This document shows positions 47,583 through 56,504 of a stretch of DNA of 64,000 bases, one piece after another. Numbering within the stretch: the first letter of the stretch is position 1; every line of letters starts with the position of its first letter. The stretch is from Spirochaetaceae bacterium (GTDB lineage: Bacteria; Spirochaetota; Spirochaetia; Treponematales; Rectinemataceae), in assembly GCA_025355995.1 (NCBI GenBank), contig JANXYQ010000065.1, positions 22,462 to 86,461 of the forward strand. The letters are read 5' to 3'. A program made the translations under genes and the position numbers. Under the pieces are notes generated by a model. It was not told the DNA's origin and did not search any database. It saw only the letters and a list, made by a program, of their open reading frames with translations.

Positions 47583-47772
47583 TTTCGCGCGCGCGGCCCC
47601 CCCCCTGGGCTGGTAGAGCCTGGACATTCGGACGGCCCAGCCCGAAAAGTGCACAAAAAAGCCGTTTGATCTAAATCGCGATTCCCAAATATGACCCTAT
47701 ATAGTCATACGGTTCTCCGCAAATTGCGTTTTTACTATATCGCCTTAAATTTTAAGGCTGAGGAGCTATGTC

Positions 47773-48414
47773 ATGAAGCATTTCCCGAAAGCGGCAATAA
47801 TCCTTCTCGTCCTCGTCTCGCTGTCGGCAGGGGCCCTCTATTCCGCCGATTCCAAGGCAGGGGCCCTGACCTGCGTAGGGCTGTATTCGGAAACCGATGC
47901 TGGGTTCATCAGCTATAGGCTGCCCGGTAAGGCCTGGGTCGTCGTCAAGGTCGGCGATGTCCTTCCTGCGGCCGCGGAGGTCCAGATCAAGGTCGATAGG
48001 GATTGGATCGAGTTGATAGCGACCGGCACCCCCAACGCGTCCTACGAGGTCACGGGAAGCGAGTCGGGCGAGATCGTCAAGAAGGTCGCGGATATCCTCA
48101 AGGGCAAAGCGAAGGCCGTGGCCTTCCCCAAGGGCAGCGCCGACAAGCCCGACCCCAAGTACAAGGACAAGCTCGTCGTGACTCAATACCTGGGCAGGCA
48201 GATATACGTGAATAAGGACGGCGACTCCAAGGACCTCAAGTACGGAGACGTCCTCGACATTTCGGGAAAAGTGAAGATCATCGCCATCAACAATACCGTT
48301 AACCTGATGAACGCCTCGGGCGGGGTCACCACGGTCATCGGGCCCCTGAACTTTACCATCGAACAAGTACTGAGCAACAAGAATTTGTACAAGTTCTTGA
48401 ACGTTCAAAAGTAA
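47773..48414 (+). CDS. Secreted hypothetical protein
   Basis: A 213-residue protein with a clear signal peptide (KHFPKAAIILLVLVSLSAGA) and a Lys-rich, beta-pattern mature part. GAGGAG precedes the ATG closely. A repeated VVKVGDVLPAAAEVQIKVDRD / KDLKYGDVLDISGKVKIIA pattern suggests two similar beta units, as in FecR-type or DUF4384-like domains, but I do not recognise it firmly. It lies between two sugar-binding protein genes. The 190-nt spacer before it shows a 9-C run (47597-47605) and a weak GGGCTGG/CCAGCCC hairpin. Confidence 0.65.
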   Translation: MKHFPKAAIILLVLVSLSAGALYSADSKAGALTCVGLYSETDAGFISYRLPGKAWVVVKVGDVLPAAAEVQIKVDRDWIELIATGTPNASYEVTGSESGEIVKKVADILKGKAKAVAFPKGSADKPDPKYKDKLVVTQYLGRQIYVNKDGDSKDLKYGDVLDISGKVKIIAINNTVNLMNASGGVTTVIGPLNFTIEQVLSNKNLYKFLNVQK

Positions 48415-48556
48415 TCCGAGCGAAGGAGGGGGAAGGGCAGTTAGGAGAAGCGAAGCGACGTATCCGTTCGTGTCGAGACGGGAATCCCCGCGATGGCCTG
48501 GCCTTTGCGAGGGAGTGTGCAGCTTCAGAATGTCAGGGTTTACTTATGGAGGCTTT

Positions 48557-49531
48557 ATGAAGAACTGGAAGAAAGTCCTGGTACTGTTGGTCGCCGTGAT
48601 GGTGATCTTCTCCGTGTCCGCGGTTGCCGCGCCCAAGCAGTGGGTCGTTGGCTTCTCCCAGATCGGCTCCGAGAGCGAGTGGCGCACCGCCGATACCAAG
48701 TCCGTGCAGGACGCCTTCGCCGGCGATCCGACCTTCGTCCTGATCTACTCCGACGCCCAGCAGAAGCAGGAGAACCAGATCAAGGCCCTTCGCACGTTCA
48801 TCGCGCGCAAGGTCGACTGCATCGTCTTCACCGCCCTCGTCGAGACCGGATACGGCCCCGTCCTCCAGGAAGCGAAGAAGGCCAAGATCCCCGTAATCAT
48901 GATCGACCGCGACGTCCAGGAGGCCGACCGCGCCCTCAGGCTCACCATCATGGGCTCCGACTTCGTGAAGGAAGGCGAGAAGGCCGGCACGTGGCTCGCC
49001 GACTACCTTAAGAAGCAGAGCATGGACGACGGCAAGACTCCCATCGACATCGTCGAGCTCCAGGGCACCACCGGCTCGGCTCCCGCAATCGACAGGAAGA
49101 CCGGATTCGCCAACATCATGAAGCAGCACGCGAACTGGCAGCTTACCCGCTCCCAGACCGGCAACTTCACCACCTCCGAGGGCAAGGCCGTCATGGAAGC
49201 CTTCCTCAAGGCCGATCCCAAGATCCAGGTCCTCTATGCCCACAACGACGGCATGGCCCTCGGCGCCATCCAGGCCATCAAGGAAGCCGGACTCCAGCCC
49301 GGCAAGGACATCATCGTAATCGGCGTAGACGGCGTGAAGGGCGCGTTCCAGGCGATCGTCGCCGGCGAGCAGAACGTGACCGTTGAGTGCAGCCCCCTCC
49401 TCGGTCCACAGGCCGTCCAGGCCGTGAGCGATCTCCGCGACGGCAAGAAGCTCCCCGGCAGGATTTGGACGATCGAGGGAATCTTCGATGCCAGCAACGC
49501 CGCGGCGGCCCTTCCTACCCGCCAGTACTAA
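48557..49531 (+). CDS. ytfQ: YtfQ-like sugar-binding protein of an ABC transporter
   Basis: A periplasmic 324-residue binding protein with signal peptide (KVLVLLVAVMVIFSVSAVAA). It shows the E. coli YtfQ pattern GFSQIGSESEWRTADTKSVQ, then QQKQENQIKALRTFIARKVD and LQGTTGSAPAIDRKTGFA. E. coli YtfQ takes up galactofuranose and related furanose sugars. TATGGAGG lies 5 nt before the ATG. It heads the transporter genes and is separated from ytfR by a hairpin that may let it be made in excess. Confidence 0.9.
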   Translation: MKNWKKVLVLLVAVMVIFSVSAVAAPKQWVVGFSQIGSESEWRTADTKSVQDAFAGDPTFVLIYSDAQQKQENQIKALRTFIARKVDCIVFTALVETGYGPVLQEAKKAKIPVIMIDRDVQEADRALRLTIMGSDFVKEGEKAGTWLADYLKKQSMDDGKTPIDIVELQGTTGSAPAIDRKTGFANIMKQHANWQLTRSQTGNFTTSEGKAVMEAFLKADPKIQVLYAHNDGMALGAIQAIKEAGLQPGKDIIVIGVDGVKGAFQAIVAGEQNVTVECSPLLGPQAVQAVSDLRDGKKLPGRIWTIEGIFDASNAAAALPTRQY

Positions 49532-49564
49532 GTTAATCTATACTAGAGTTCGTACGTGAATGCA

Positions 49565-49595
49565 CAAGGCCACCCCGAAGCTCGGGGTGGCCTTG
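49565..49595 (+). terminator. Intercistronic hairpin between ytfQ and ytfR
   Basis: A perfect 14-bp stem (CAAGGCCACCCCGA and its complement) with a 3-nt loop and no T run. It is more like an mRNA-stabilising or attenuating hairpin than a full terminator. It fits raised binding-protein expression relative to the ATPase and permeases. Confidence 0.6.
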
Positions 49596-49640
49596 GTCGA
49601 TACGCGGCAAGACCCATAATCGTTACCGGGAGGCACGGGA

Positions 49641-51167
49641 ATGTCCGACAAGGCCCCGATCGTAGAGATGAGGAAGATCAGCAAGACTTTCCCGGGAGTG
49701 AGAGCCCTTTCCGACGTGGATTTCCGCCTATATATGGGCGAGGTCCACGCGATAATGGGACAGAACGGAGCGGGCAAGTCCACTCTGGTCAAGGTACTCA
49801 CCGGGGTATACAAGCAGGATTCTGGCGAGGTGCTTCTGGAAGGGAAACCTATTAAGCCCGATTCTCCGCTCGCCGCCCAGAAGCTCGGGATCAATACCGT
49901 CTATCAGGAAGTCAATCTCTGCCTCAACCTATCGGTGGCCGAGAATATCTTCATCGGCAAAGAGCCTATGAAGCTCGGGCGGATCGACTGGAAGACGATG
50001 AACAGGAAGGCCGCCGAGGTGTTGGCTCGGCTGAATATCACCGTCGACGTAACCCGCACCCTTTCCTCCTACTCCATCGCCGTGCAGCAAATGGTGGCGA
50101 TCGCGCGCGTGCTCGACTCCTCGGCGAAGGTTCTCATCCTCGACGAACCGACTTCAAGTTTGGACGATAGCGAGGTAGAGCAGCTCTTCAAGGTCATACG
50201 CAAACTAAGGGACGAGGGCTTGGCGATCTTGTTCATCACCCATTTCCTCGACCAGACCTACCAGATATCCGACCGCATCACGATCCTCAAGAACGGGGAT
50301 TTCGTGGGCGAGTACAAGACCGACCAGCTACCGAGGATCGAGCTTATCACCAAGATGCTCGGCAAGGAACTTTCGGAATTCAGCTACTCAACAAACAACG
50401 AAGATAAAGCGAAAGCCTCCGCTAAGGCACGCAAGGATATAAGCGCGGTCCTGCAGGTCAAGAATCTCGGGCTCGAAGGCTCCATCGAGCCCTTCGACCT
50501 CGACCTCTACCAAGGCGACGTCCTGGGACTGGCCGGGCTCCTGGGCTCGGGGAGAACAGAGACCGCGCGGCTCCTGTTCGGGATCGATAGCGCGGACCAA
50601 GGGGATATTTTCATAAAAGGCAAGAAGAGCAGCATCAGTTCACCGAGGCACGCGATGATGGCCGGGATCGGCTTCTGCTCCGAGGACAGGAAGAACGAAG
50701 GCATCTTCGCCGAGCTCTCCATCCGAGAGAACATCATCCTGGCCCTGCAGGCCAGGCGGGGCGTGCTGAAGTACATATCGATGAAGAAGCAGCTCGAGAT
50801 CGCCGAGGACCTGATCAAGTCCCTGGGGATAAAGACGCCCAGCGCGGCCAGCGAGGCCAAGCAGCTCTCGGGAGGGAACCAGCAGAAGGTGATGCTCGCC
50901 AGGTGGCTCGCCACCAACCCGATAGTGCTCATCCTGGACGAGCCCACCAGGGGAATCGACGTAGGCGCCAAGCTCGAGATCATGGAGCAGATCCTCAACC
51001 TCAGCAGGGAGGGATTGGGCGTCATTTTCATCTCCTCGGAATTCGAAGAAGTCCTCCGATGCAGCACCAAGATATCGGTCCTGAAGGACAAGGCGATGAT
51101 CGCCGAATTGAACGGCGAGGAAATGACCGAGAGCGGCATCATGCGCACGATCGCGGGAGGTAGATGA
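49641..51167 (+). CDS. ytfR: Sugar ABC transporter ATPase (YtfR-like)
   Basis: A 508-residue duplicated ABC ATPase of the ribose/galactofuranose class. The first half has Walker [15 protein letters not shown], a degenerate signature SSYSIAVQQMVAIARVL and Walker B VLILDEPTSSLD. The second half has a short LLGSGRTETARLLFG nucleotide loop and signature [16 protein letters not shown] with [11 protein letters not shown]. It powers the two downstream permeases. GGGAGG precedes the ATG. Confidence 0.93.
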   Translation: MSDKAPIVEMRKISKTFPGVRALSDVDFRLYMGEVHAIMGQNGAGKSTLVKVLTGVYKQDSGEVLLEGKPIKPDSPLAAQKLGINTVYQEVNLCLNLSVAENIFIGKEPMKLGRIDWKTMNRKAAEVLARLNITVDVTRTLSSYSIAVQQMVAIARVLDSSAKVLILDEPTSSLDDSEVEQLFKVIRKLRDEGLAILFITHFLDQTYQISDRITILKNGDFVGEYKTDQLPRIELITKMLGKELSEFSYSTNNEDKAKASAKARKDISAVLQVKNLGLEGSIEPFDLDLYQGDVLGLAGLLGSGRTETARLLFGIDSADQGDIFIKGKKSSISSPRHAMMAGIGFCSEDRKNEGIFAELSIRENIILALQARRGVLKYISMKKQLEIAEDLIKSLGIKTPSAASEAKQLSGGNQQKVMLARWLATNPIVLILDEPTRGIDVGAKLEIMEQILNLSREGLGVIFISSEFEEVLRCSTKISVLKDKAMIAELNGEEMTESGIMRTIAGGR

Positions 51168-52192
51168 AAATGGCTTGGTGGAAATACGTTTCAAGCAGGA
51201 AGATTTTCTGGCCTCTCGTCGCCCTCGCGGTCCTCATGGCCTTCAACCTCTTTTTCACGCCGAAATTCTTCCGGATCGAGGTCAAAGAGGGCCATCTATA
51301 CGGCAACGTGATCGATATCATCAAGAATTCGGCCCCGATAATGCTCTTGGCGATAGGCCTCACCCTCGTCATCGCGACGAAGGGGATCGACATTTCCGTA
51401 GGCTCCATCGTCGCGATTTCCGCGGGCGTCGTCGCCATGCTCCTCGGGGGCGACCTCCTCGGCGTCCCCAAGTACCCCATATGGATAGCGATGGGGACGG
51501 CGATACTGGTATCGGTCTTGGCGGGCATGTGGAACGGCATGCTCGTGTCCCGAATCGGGATGCAACCGATAATCGCCACGCTGATCCTGTCCGTCGCCGG
51601 GCGCGGAATCGCCATGGTCACCACGAACGCCCTGATCGTTTGGCTCTACATCAAGCCTTTCCGCATCTACGGACAGGGATACTTGCTCGGCTTGCCGTTC
51701 TCGCTCTATATAATCGCGGTACTCCTGATCCTGACCGCGCTCGTAACCAGGCGAACGGCGCTCGGACTCTTCATCGAGGCGGTGGGCATCAACCCGACGG
51801 CGGCCCGCTTCGCGGGCATCAATGCGAAGAACATCATATTCGGGGTCTATGCCTTTAGCGGCTTCTGCGCGGGCATCTCGGGGCTGATCGTATGCTCGAC
51901 GGTGATGAGCGCCGACGGCAACAACGCGGGCGCTGGATACGAGCTGAGCGCGATCCTGGCGGTCGTACTCGGCGGCACGTCCTTGAACGGCGGGAAATTC
52001 TACCTGCTCGGAAGCATGGTGGGAGCTCTGATTGTCCAAACCCTCACGACTACCATATACGCATTCGGCGTCCCGCCTGAGATCGCGCAGGTAGTCATCG
52101 CCTTGGTCGTGCTCGTGATAAGTCTGCTCCAATCGGGGAAATTCCGAACTATGATCGCGGGATTCTTCGGAAAGAGGGAGTTAGCGATATGA
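51164..52192 (+). CDS. ytfT: Sugar ABC transporter permease (YtfT-like)
   Basis: A 342-residue inner-membrane BPD_transp_2 permease with about eight to ten TM segments, including GIDISVGSIVAISAGVVAML, ILAVVLGGTSLNGGKFYLLG and the ARFAGINAKNIIFGVYAFSG EAA-like loop. It overlaps ytfR and yjfF by 4 nt each (ATGA), so the three are coupled. It pairs with YjfF to form the channel. Confidence 0.93.
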   Translation: MKMAWWKYVSSRKIFWPLVALAVLMAFNLFFTPKFFRIEVKEGHLYGNVIDIIKNSAPIMLLAIGLTLVIATKGIDISVGSIVAISAGVVAMLLGGDLLGVPKYPIWIAMGTAILVSVLAGMWNGMLVSRIGMQPIIATLILSVAGRGIAMVTTNALIVWLYIKPFRIYGQGYLLGLPFSLYIIAVLLILTALVTRRTALGLFIEAVGINPTAARFAGINAKNIIFGVYAFSGFCAGISGLIVCSTVMSADGNNAGAGYELSAILAVVLGGTSLNGGKFYLLGSMVGALIVQTLTTTIYAFGVPPEIAQVVIALVVLVISLLQSGKFRTMIAGFFGKRELAI

Positions 52193-53205
52193 AGGCCCGA
52201 TTCAGCATCAACTCGAGGAATCTCCCTACCCTCTTCACCCTCGGTCTCTTCGTCATCATGTTCGCCGTGGGCTCGCTGTCATTCCCCGGGTTCCTCTCGC
52301 CGCAGAATTTCTTGAACCTGTTCATCGACAACTCGTACCTCCTGATACTCGGCGTGGGCATGACCTTCGTGATCATCTCGGGGGGCATCGACCTATCCGT
52401 CGGCTCCGTGCTCGCCTTCTCGACCATGCTCTCGTCGAGCCTCCTGGAGAAGTCCCATTGGGACCCGCTCCTGGTGATACCGGTCGTGCTATTGGCGGGA
52501 GTCGCCCTCGGCCTCTTCATGGGATACATCATCCAGGCCTTCGATTTACCGCCTTTCATCATCACGCTCGCCGGGCTTTACCTCGCTCGAGGCCTTTGCT
52601 ATGTGGTCAGCATCGACACCATCGGAATCAGCAATCAATTCTGGCAAGACGCCGCGCACGCGCAGTGGAACGTCATCGGCCAAAACTTCATCTCGCCGAG
52701 CGTCGTCATAGGCGCGGTCGTGGTCATCGCGGGCGTGTTCATTTCCCGCTCGACGAAATTCGGCCGGACCGTGTACGCGATAGGCGGAAACGAGCAATCG
52801 GCGATCCTGATGGGCCTGCCCGTCGCGCGGACGAAGGTCATGATCTACGGCCTCAGCGGCTTCTGCTCGGCGCTCGCCGGGATCGTGTTCACCTTCTACA
52901 CTCTCTCGGGCTACGCGCTGAACGGGAAGGGGATGGAGATGGACGCGATCGCCACGGTAGTTATCGGCGGCACCCTCCTCACGGGGGGAGTCGGCGGCGT
53001 GTTCGGAACCGTATTCGGCGTCCTGGTGTACGGTACGATCCAAATACTAATCGTATTCCAGGGAACGCTGAACTCGTGGTGGACGCGAATCGCGATCGGC
53101 TTCCTTGTCTTCCTATTCTGCCTACTGCAGCGGGTATTCGAATCGAGGAAGGTCGGCAAGGCGAAGAAGCCCGAGGCGAAGGTTCCTGCAAAGAGCCCAA
53201 GCTAA
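52189..53205 (+). CDS. yjfF: Sugar ABC transporter permease (YjfF-like)
   Basis: A 338-residue permease of the same BPD_transp_2 family. GGIDLSVGSVLAFSTMLSSS and ATVVIGGTLLTGGVGGVFGT are visible among about nine TM segments. It ends in a Lys/Ala-rich cytoplasmic tail. It completes a YtfQRT-YjfF set with two different permease subunits, unlike the single-permease system at 58066. A hairpin follows before the convergent LacI gene. Confidence 0.92.
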   Translation: MKARFSINSRNLPTLFTLGLFVIMFAVGSLSFPGFLSPQNFLNLFIDNSYLLILGVGMTFVIISGGIDLSVGSVLAFSTMLSSSLLEKSHWDPLLVIPVVLLAGVALGLFMGYIIQAFDLPPFIITLAGLYLARGLCYVVSIDTIGISNQFWQDAAHAQWNVIGQNFISPSVVIGAVVVIAGVFISRSTKFGRTVYAIGGNEQSAILMGLPVARTKVMIYGLSGFCSALAGIVFTFYTLSGYALNGKGMEMDAIATVVIGGTLLTGGVGGVFGTVFGVLVYGTIQILIVFQGTLNSWWTRIAIGFLVFLFCLLQRVFESRKVGKAKKPEAKVPAKSPS

Positions 53206-53230
53206 CAAGCGCAGGATAGACGAGTCCGGA

Positions 53231-53265
53231 CCGCCCGCCCTTGGGATGTTCAAGCGCGCGGGCGG
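53231..53265. terminator. Hairpin between convergent yjfF and lacI-type gene
   Basis: CCGCCCGC (53231-53238) pairs with GCGGGCGG (53258-53265) around a 19-nt loop. It lies at the 3' ends of both genes and overlaps the last codons of the regulator. No T run is seen, so terminator function is uncertain. Confidence 0.35.
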
Positions 53266-54251
53266 GCCGTCGATTCGCGGACGATCAGCTCGAAGCCGAA
53301 CGTAGTCGAATCGACTCCGGCAAGCTCTCCCGCGATAAGGGCCGACATGAGCTCGGCGGTCTTTTTCCCCATTTCGTGTATTGGCTGGCGCACCGTCGTG
53401 AGGCCGGGCGAGAGGAAGGCGCAGATATCGATGTCATCGAAGCCGACCACCGAGAGATCCCCGGGAACGGAGAGGCCGGCCTCGAATAGGGTGCGAATCG
53501 CCCCGATCGCGAGCTCGTCGGTTTCGGCGAACACGGCCGTCAATCCCTTGGCCCTCGAAAGCAGGCTCCTCATGCCGTCCCGTCCTTCCTCGGCGCTGTA
53601 GGATGGGGCGCGCTCGACGATTCCCTCGTCGAAGGCCAGGCCCGCGGCTTCGAGCGCCGCCTTGTAGCCGACCGTGCGCTGGGCCGCGAAGGAGAAATAG
53701 GATCCCGACAGCAGCCCGATCCTTCGGTGGCCGAGCTCGATGAGGTGCTGGGTCGCCGCGCGGGCGCCTTCCTCCTCGTTTACATGGATAGAAAGGAATT
53801 CGAGCTCTGGCCTATCGAAGGTGCAGAGGACTACGGGAAGGGAAGAGGCGGTCAGGTACTCGTAAAACTCGGGGTGGCTCACCTCGTGGATCATGATGAT
53901 TCCGTCCAGCTTCTCGCCCTTGAGCTTTCGGAGGCATTTCATCTCGCTCTCCGGCTCCCATTTCACGAAGAAAAAGGACGTGCGGTACCCGAAGCCTTCC
54001 AAGTGGTGCTCGATGATCGAGAAGAGCTCGCGCTGGAACATGTTGAAGGTATCCGGGATCACGATGCCGACGGTGAAGGTGCGCTTGAGCACCATGGATC
54101 TAGCCGCGTTGTTGGGCACATAGCCGGTTTGCTTGACCAAGGCGAGGATGCGCTCGCGGATTTCCGGCTTGACGTACTGCCGCTGGTTGACGACCCGCGA
54201 GACCGTCGAGGCGGAAACCCCGGCGAGTTTCGCTATGTCTTTGATGCTCAT
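53250..54251 (-). CDS. LacI-family transcriptional regulator
   Basis: A 333-residue repressor. From ATG 54251 it begins SIKDIAKLAGVSASTVSRVV, the LacI helix-turn-helix, with hinge NAARSMVLKR. A periplasmic-binding-protein-like effector domain follows (HLIELGHRRIGLLSG, FAETDELAIGAIRTLFEAGL, VVGFDDIDICAFLSPGLTTV). An in-frame GTG at 54263 is an alternative start. Two LacI-type operators lie about 120 nt upstream, in front of the inositol operon, so it probably senses inositol or a related sugar. Confidence 0.92.
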   Translation of the reverse strand: MSIKDIAKLAGVSASTVSRVVNQRQYVKPEIRERILALVKQTGYVPNNAARSMVLKRTFTVGIVIPDTFNMFQRELFSIIEHHLEGFGYRTSFFFVKWEPESEMKCLRKLKGEKLDGIIMIHEVSHPEFYEYLTASSLPVVLCTFDRPELEFLSIHVNEEEGARAATQHLIELGHRRIGLLSGSYFSFAAQRTVGYKAALEAAGLAFDEGIVERAPSYSAEEGRDGMRSLLSRAKGLTAVFAETDELAIGAIRTLFEAGLSVPGDLSVVGFDDIDICAFLSPGLTTVRQPIHEMGKKTAELMSALIAGELAGVDSTTFGFELIVRESTARPRA

Positions 54252-54360
54252 AGTGGCTGGCACGGCCCCAATCTAAACTTCTAGCCCTAGAGGTACAAGG
54301 CCTGGCTGGCTCCAGATTTTCCGTTTGACAGATCAGAAAAGCAGGGTAATAATAATTGAA

Positions 54361-54395
54361 GTTCTGAAAACGTTTGCAGATAACGTTTGCAGAAC
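54361..54395. promoter_or_regulatory. Two tandem LacI-family operators before the inositol operon
   Basis: TGAAAACGTTTGCA (54365-54378) and GATAACGTTTGCAG (54379-54392) both show the CG-centred AACGTT core of LacI/CcpA-type operators. Their centres are 13 bp apart. The pair is bracketed by GTTCTG (54361-54366) and CAGAAC (54390-54395). They lie 42-70 nt before the first gene of the operon. Confidence 0.7.
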
Positions 54396-54433
54396 ATGGA
54401 TCTTTGTGTTCTGGCCTCTAGGTCGGAGGATTT

Positions 54434-55456
54434 ATGCGGGACAGCGGACTGAACATCGGTATTTCCGGCCTAGGCAGACTGGGGAAGCGGCATGCCCGGA
54501 ACCTCGCCTTCAAGGTCAGCGGGGCGAAGATAGCTGCAGCCTGCAGCATCGTCCCCGAGGAGCTGGAATGGGCCCGAAAGGAGCTGGGAGTCGAGAGACT
54601 CTACTCCGACTACGACGCGATGCTCGACTCAGGCGGATTGGACGCCGCATTTCTCGTCAGCTCCTCTTCGGTCCACGCATCCCAGGCGATAAAGGCCCTG
54701 GGATGCGGCCTCCACGTGTTTACGGAGAAGCCCATGGGCGTGAGCCTCGCGGAGTGCCTCGAAGTCGAGAGAGCCTCCTCCGCCCGCCCCGACCGCGTAT
54801 TCCTTGTCGGCTTCGTCCGCCGCTTCGACCCTAGCTACGCCCGCGCCAAGGAACTGATCGACGGGGGTGCCATAGGCGAACCCTTCCTCGTCAGGTCCCA
54901 GACCGCCGATTTGGACGAGTACGCGCCTTTCCAGGTGGCCTTCGTCCCGAGCTCGGGCGGGATATTCCTCGACATGAACGTGCACGACGTGGATCTCGCC
55001 AGGTGGTTCCTCGGCGCCGAGGCCGAAAGCGTGCACGCGATGGGCGGCAGCTTCGTCCATGGCGAGTTCGAGTCCGTCGGCGACGCGGACAATACCGTCG
55101 CGATAATTCGTTTCGCCGGGGGCAAAATGGCGGTAGTCTCGGCAAGCCGAACCGCTTTCCACGGCCATGACACACACACCGAAATTACCGGAAGCAAGGG
55201 GATAATCAAGATAGGCATGACTCCCGCCTCCAGCCGGGTCGAGCTGTTCGACTCTCTCGGGGCCAGGGTCGAGTGCGTCAAGGATTTTTACGAGCGCTTC
55301 TCGGACGCCTTCCTGGCGGAGGCGCAGGAGTTCGTGGACTGTGTCCTTCAAGGACGGAGGCCTTCGATCTCGGCGCAGGACGGGACGAAGGCCACCGAGG
55401 TCGGATACGCGCTGACGAAGTCGTTCCGCGAGAAACGACCCATCGATCTGGCTTAA
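54434..55456 (+). CDS. Gfo/Idh/MocA-family oxidoreductase (inositol 2-dehydrogenase-like)
   Basis: A 340-residue NAD(P)-dependent sugar or inositol dehydrogenase. The N-terminal Rossmann fold reads GISGLGRLGKRHARNL. EKPMGVSLAEC holds the family Lys, and VGFVRRFDPSYARAKELID and LDMNVHDVDLARWFLG carry the catalytic Asp/His pair. GGAGG lies 6 nt before the ATG. It opens the inositol operon; a second paralogue (59123) ends the transport part. One could be a scyllo-inositol or epimer dehydrogenase. Confidence 0.9.
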   Translation: MRDSGLNIGISGLGRLGKRHARNLAFKVSGAKIAAACSIVPEELEWARKELGVERLYSDYDAMLDSGGLDAAFLVSSSSVHASQAIKALGCGLHVFTEKPMGVSLAECLEVERASSARPDRVFLVGFVRRFDPSYARAKELIDGGAIGEPFLVRSQTADLDEYAPFQVAFVPSSGGIFLDMNVHDVDLARWFLGAEAESVHAMGGSFVHGEFESVGDADNTVAIIRFAGGKMAVVSASRTAFHGHDTHTEITGSKGIIKIGMTPASSRVELFDSLGARVECVKDFYERFSDAFLAEAQEFVDCVLQGRRPSISAQDGTKATEVGYALTKSFREKRPIDLA

Positions 55457-55493
55457 TCGGACATCGAGCCGTGAAAGCATAGGAGGATTCGGA

Positions 55494-56414
55494 ATGAAAA
55501 AGCTCGTAGTGGTAGCGCTGCTCCTCGCCCTCGTATTCTCGGGATGGGCCGCGGGGCCGAAGGTGAAGGTTGGCGTCTGCATCGCGAATTTCAATGACAC
55601 CTTCCTCATGTACATGAAGGACGGCATGGACAAGTTCGCGAAGACCCTCTCCGACATCGAGGTGACCTACGCCGACGGCAAGGAAGACGCCGCGACCCAG
55701 CTTTCGCAGGTGGAGAACTTCCTGAGCCAGGGCGTGGACGTCGTAGTAGTAGTGCCGGTCAACACCGAAGCGACGAACACCATCACCGCCAGCGTCCAGA
55801 AGGCCGGCAAGAAGCTCGTCTACGTGAACCGCTATCCCGCCAGTCTCCCGAAGGGCGTCGTATACGTCGGCTCCGAGTCGATCCAGGCCGGCATCCTCCA
55901 GATGGAGGCGCTCGGCAAGAAACTGGGCGGCAAGGGCAATATCGCCATCCTCGAGGGCCCGCTCGACAACGAGGCTGCGCTGAAGAGGACCGAGGGCGTC
56001 CAGCAGGTCGTCAAGCAGAAGTTCCCGAACATCAAGATCGTCAGCGTCCAGGTCGGCCACTGGAACAAGGACGAGGGCCGTTCCATCATGGAGAACTGGC
56101 TCTCCGCCGGGCAGAAAATCGACGCGATCGCCGCCAACAATGACGACATGGCCCTCGGCGCCCTCCTCGCCATCCAGGCCGCCGGCAAGCTCCACAAGAT
56201 CCTCGTGGCCGGCGTCGACGCTACCCCCGACGCCCTCGCCGAGATGGCGAAGGGCAATCTCGACATCACCGTCTTCCAGAACGCGGACGGCCAGGGCAAG
56301 GGCGGAATCGAGACTGCGTACAACCTCGCGAAGGGGAAGGCGGTCAAGGACCAGGTTTGGATACCCTTCGAGCTCGTCACCCCGGAAAATTACAAGAACT
56401 ACATGAAAAAGTAG
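55494..56414 (+). CDS. Inositol/sugar-binding protein of an ABC transporter
   Basis: A 306-residue periplasmic Peripla_BP_4 protein with signal peptide (KKLVVVALLLALVFSGWAAG). Features are VGVCIANFNDTFLMYMKDGM, a DGKEDAATQLSQVENFLSQG ligand-binding segment, and AANNDDMALGALLAIQAAG. It is closest in style to the IbpA/IatA-type inositol-binding group, judged by its place beside iolG, iolB, iolD and iolE. A GC-rich hairpin follows before the ATPase gene. Confidence 0.87.
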   Translation: MKKLVVVALLLALVFSGWAAGPKVKVGVCIANFNDTFLMYMKDGMDKFAKTLSDIEVTYADGKEDAATQLSQVENFLSQGVDVVVVVPVNTEATNTITASVQKAGKKLVYVNRYPASLPKGVVYVGSESIQAGILQMEALGKKLGGKGNIAILEGPLDNEAALKRTEGVQQVVKQKFPNIKIVSVQVGHWNKDEGRSIMENWLSAGQKIDAIAANNDDMALGALLAIQAAGKLHKILVAGVDATPDALAEMAKGNLDITVFQNADGQGKGGIETAYNLAKGKAVKDQVWIPFELVTPENYKNYMKK

Positions 56415-56442
56415 CGAGAGGTAAGTCCCCGAAGAGGGGCAG

Positions 56443-56469
56443 GGCCGCTCCGGTCGTCCCGGAGCGGCC
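56443..56469 (+). terminator. Intercistronic hairpin between binding protein and ATPase genes
   Basis: GGCCGCTCCGG (56443-56453) pairs with CCGGAGCGGCC (56459-56469) around a 5-nt loop, followed by only a short GTCTT. As in the ytf operon, it lies right after the binding-protein gene and likely limits read-through or protects the upstream message. Confidence 0.6.
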
Positions 56470-56504
56470 GTCTTGAATCGATGCGGAAAGGCGGGGGAAT
56501 CGCG

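Noticed and set aside
47597..47605. Run of nine C as a possible phase-variation tract
   Set aside because: It lies in non-coding DNA between genes, so slippage would not change a reading frame. No promoter spacing effect is evident.
47607..47643. GGGCTGG/CCAGCCC hairpin as a terminator of the fused lipoprotein gene
   Set aside because: The 23-nt loop and missing T run make it weak, so it is not listed as a terminator.
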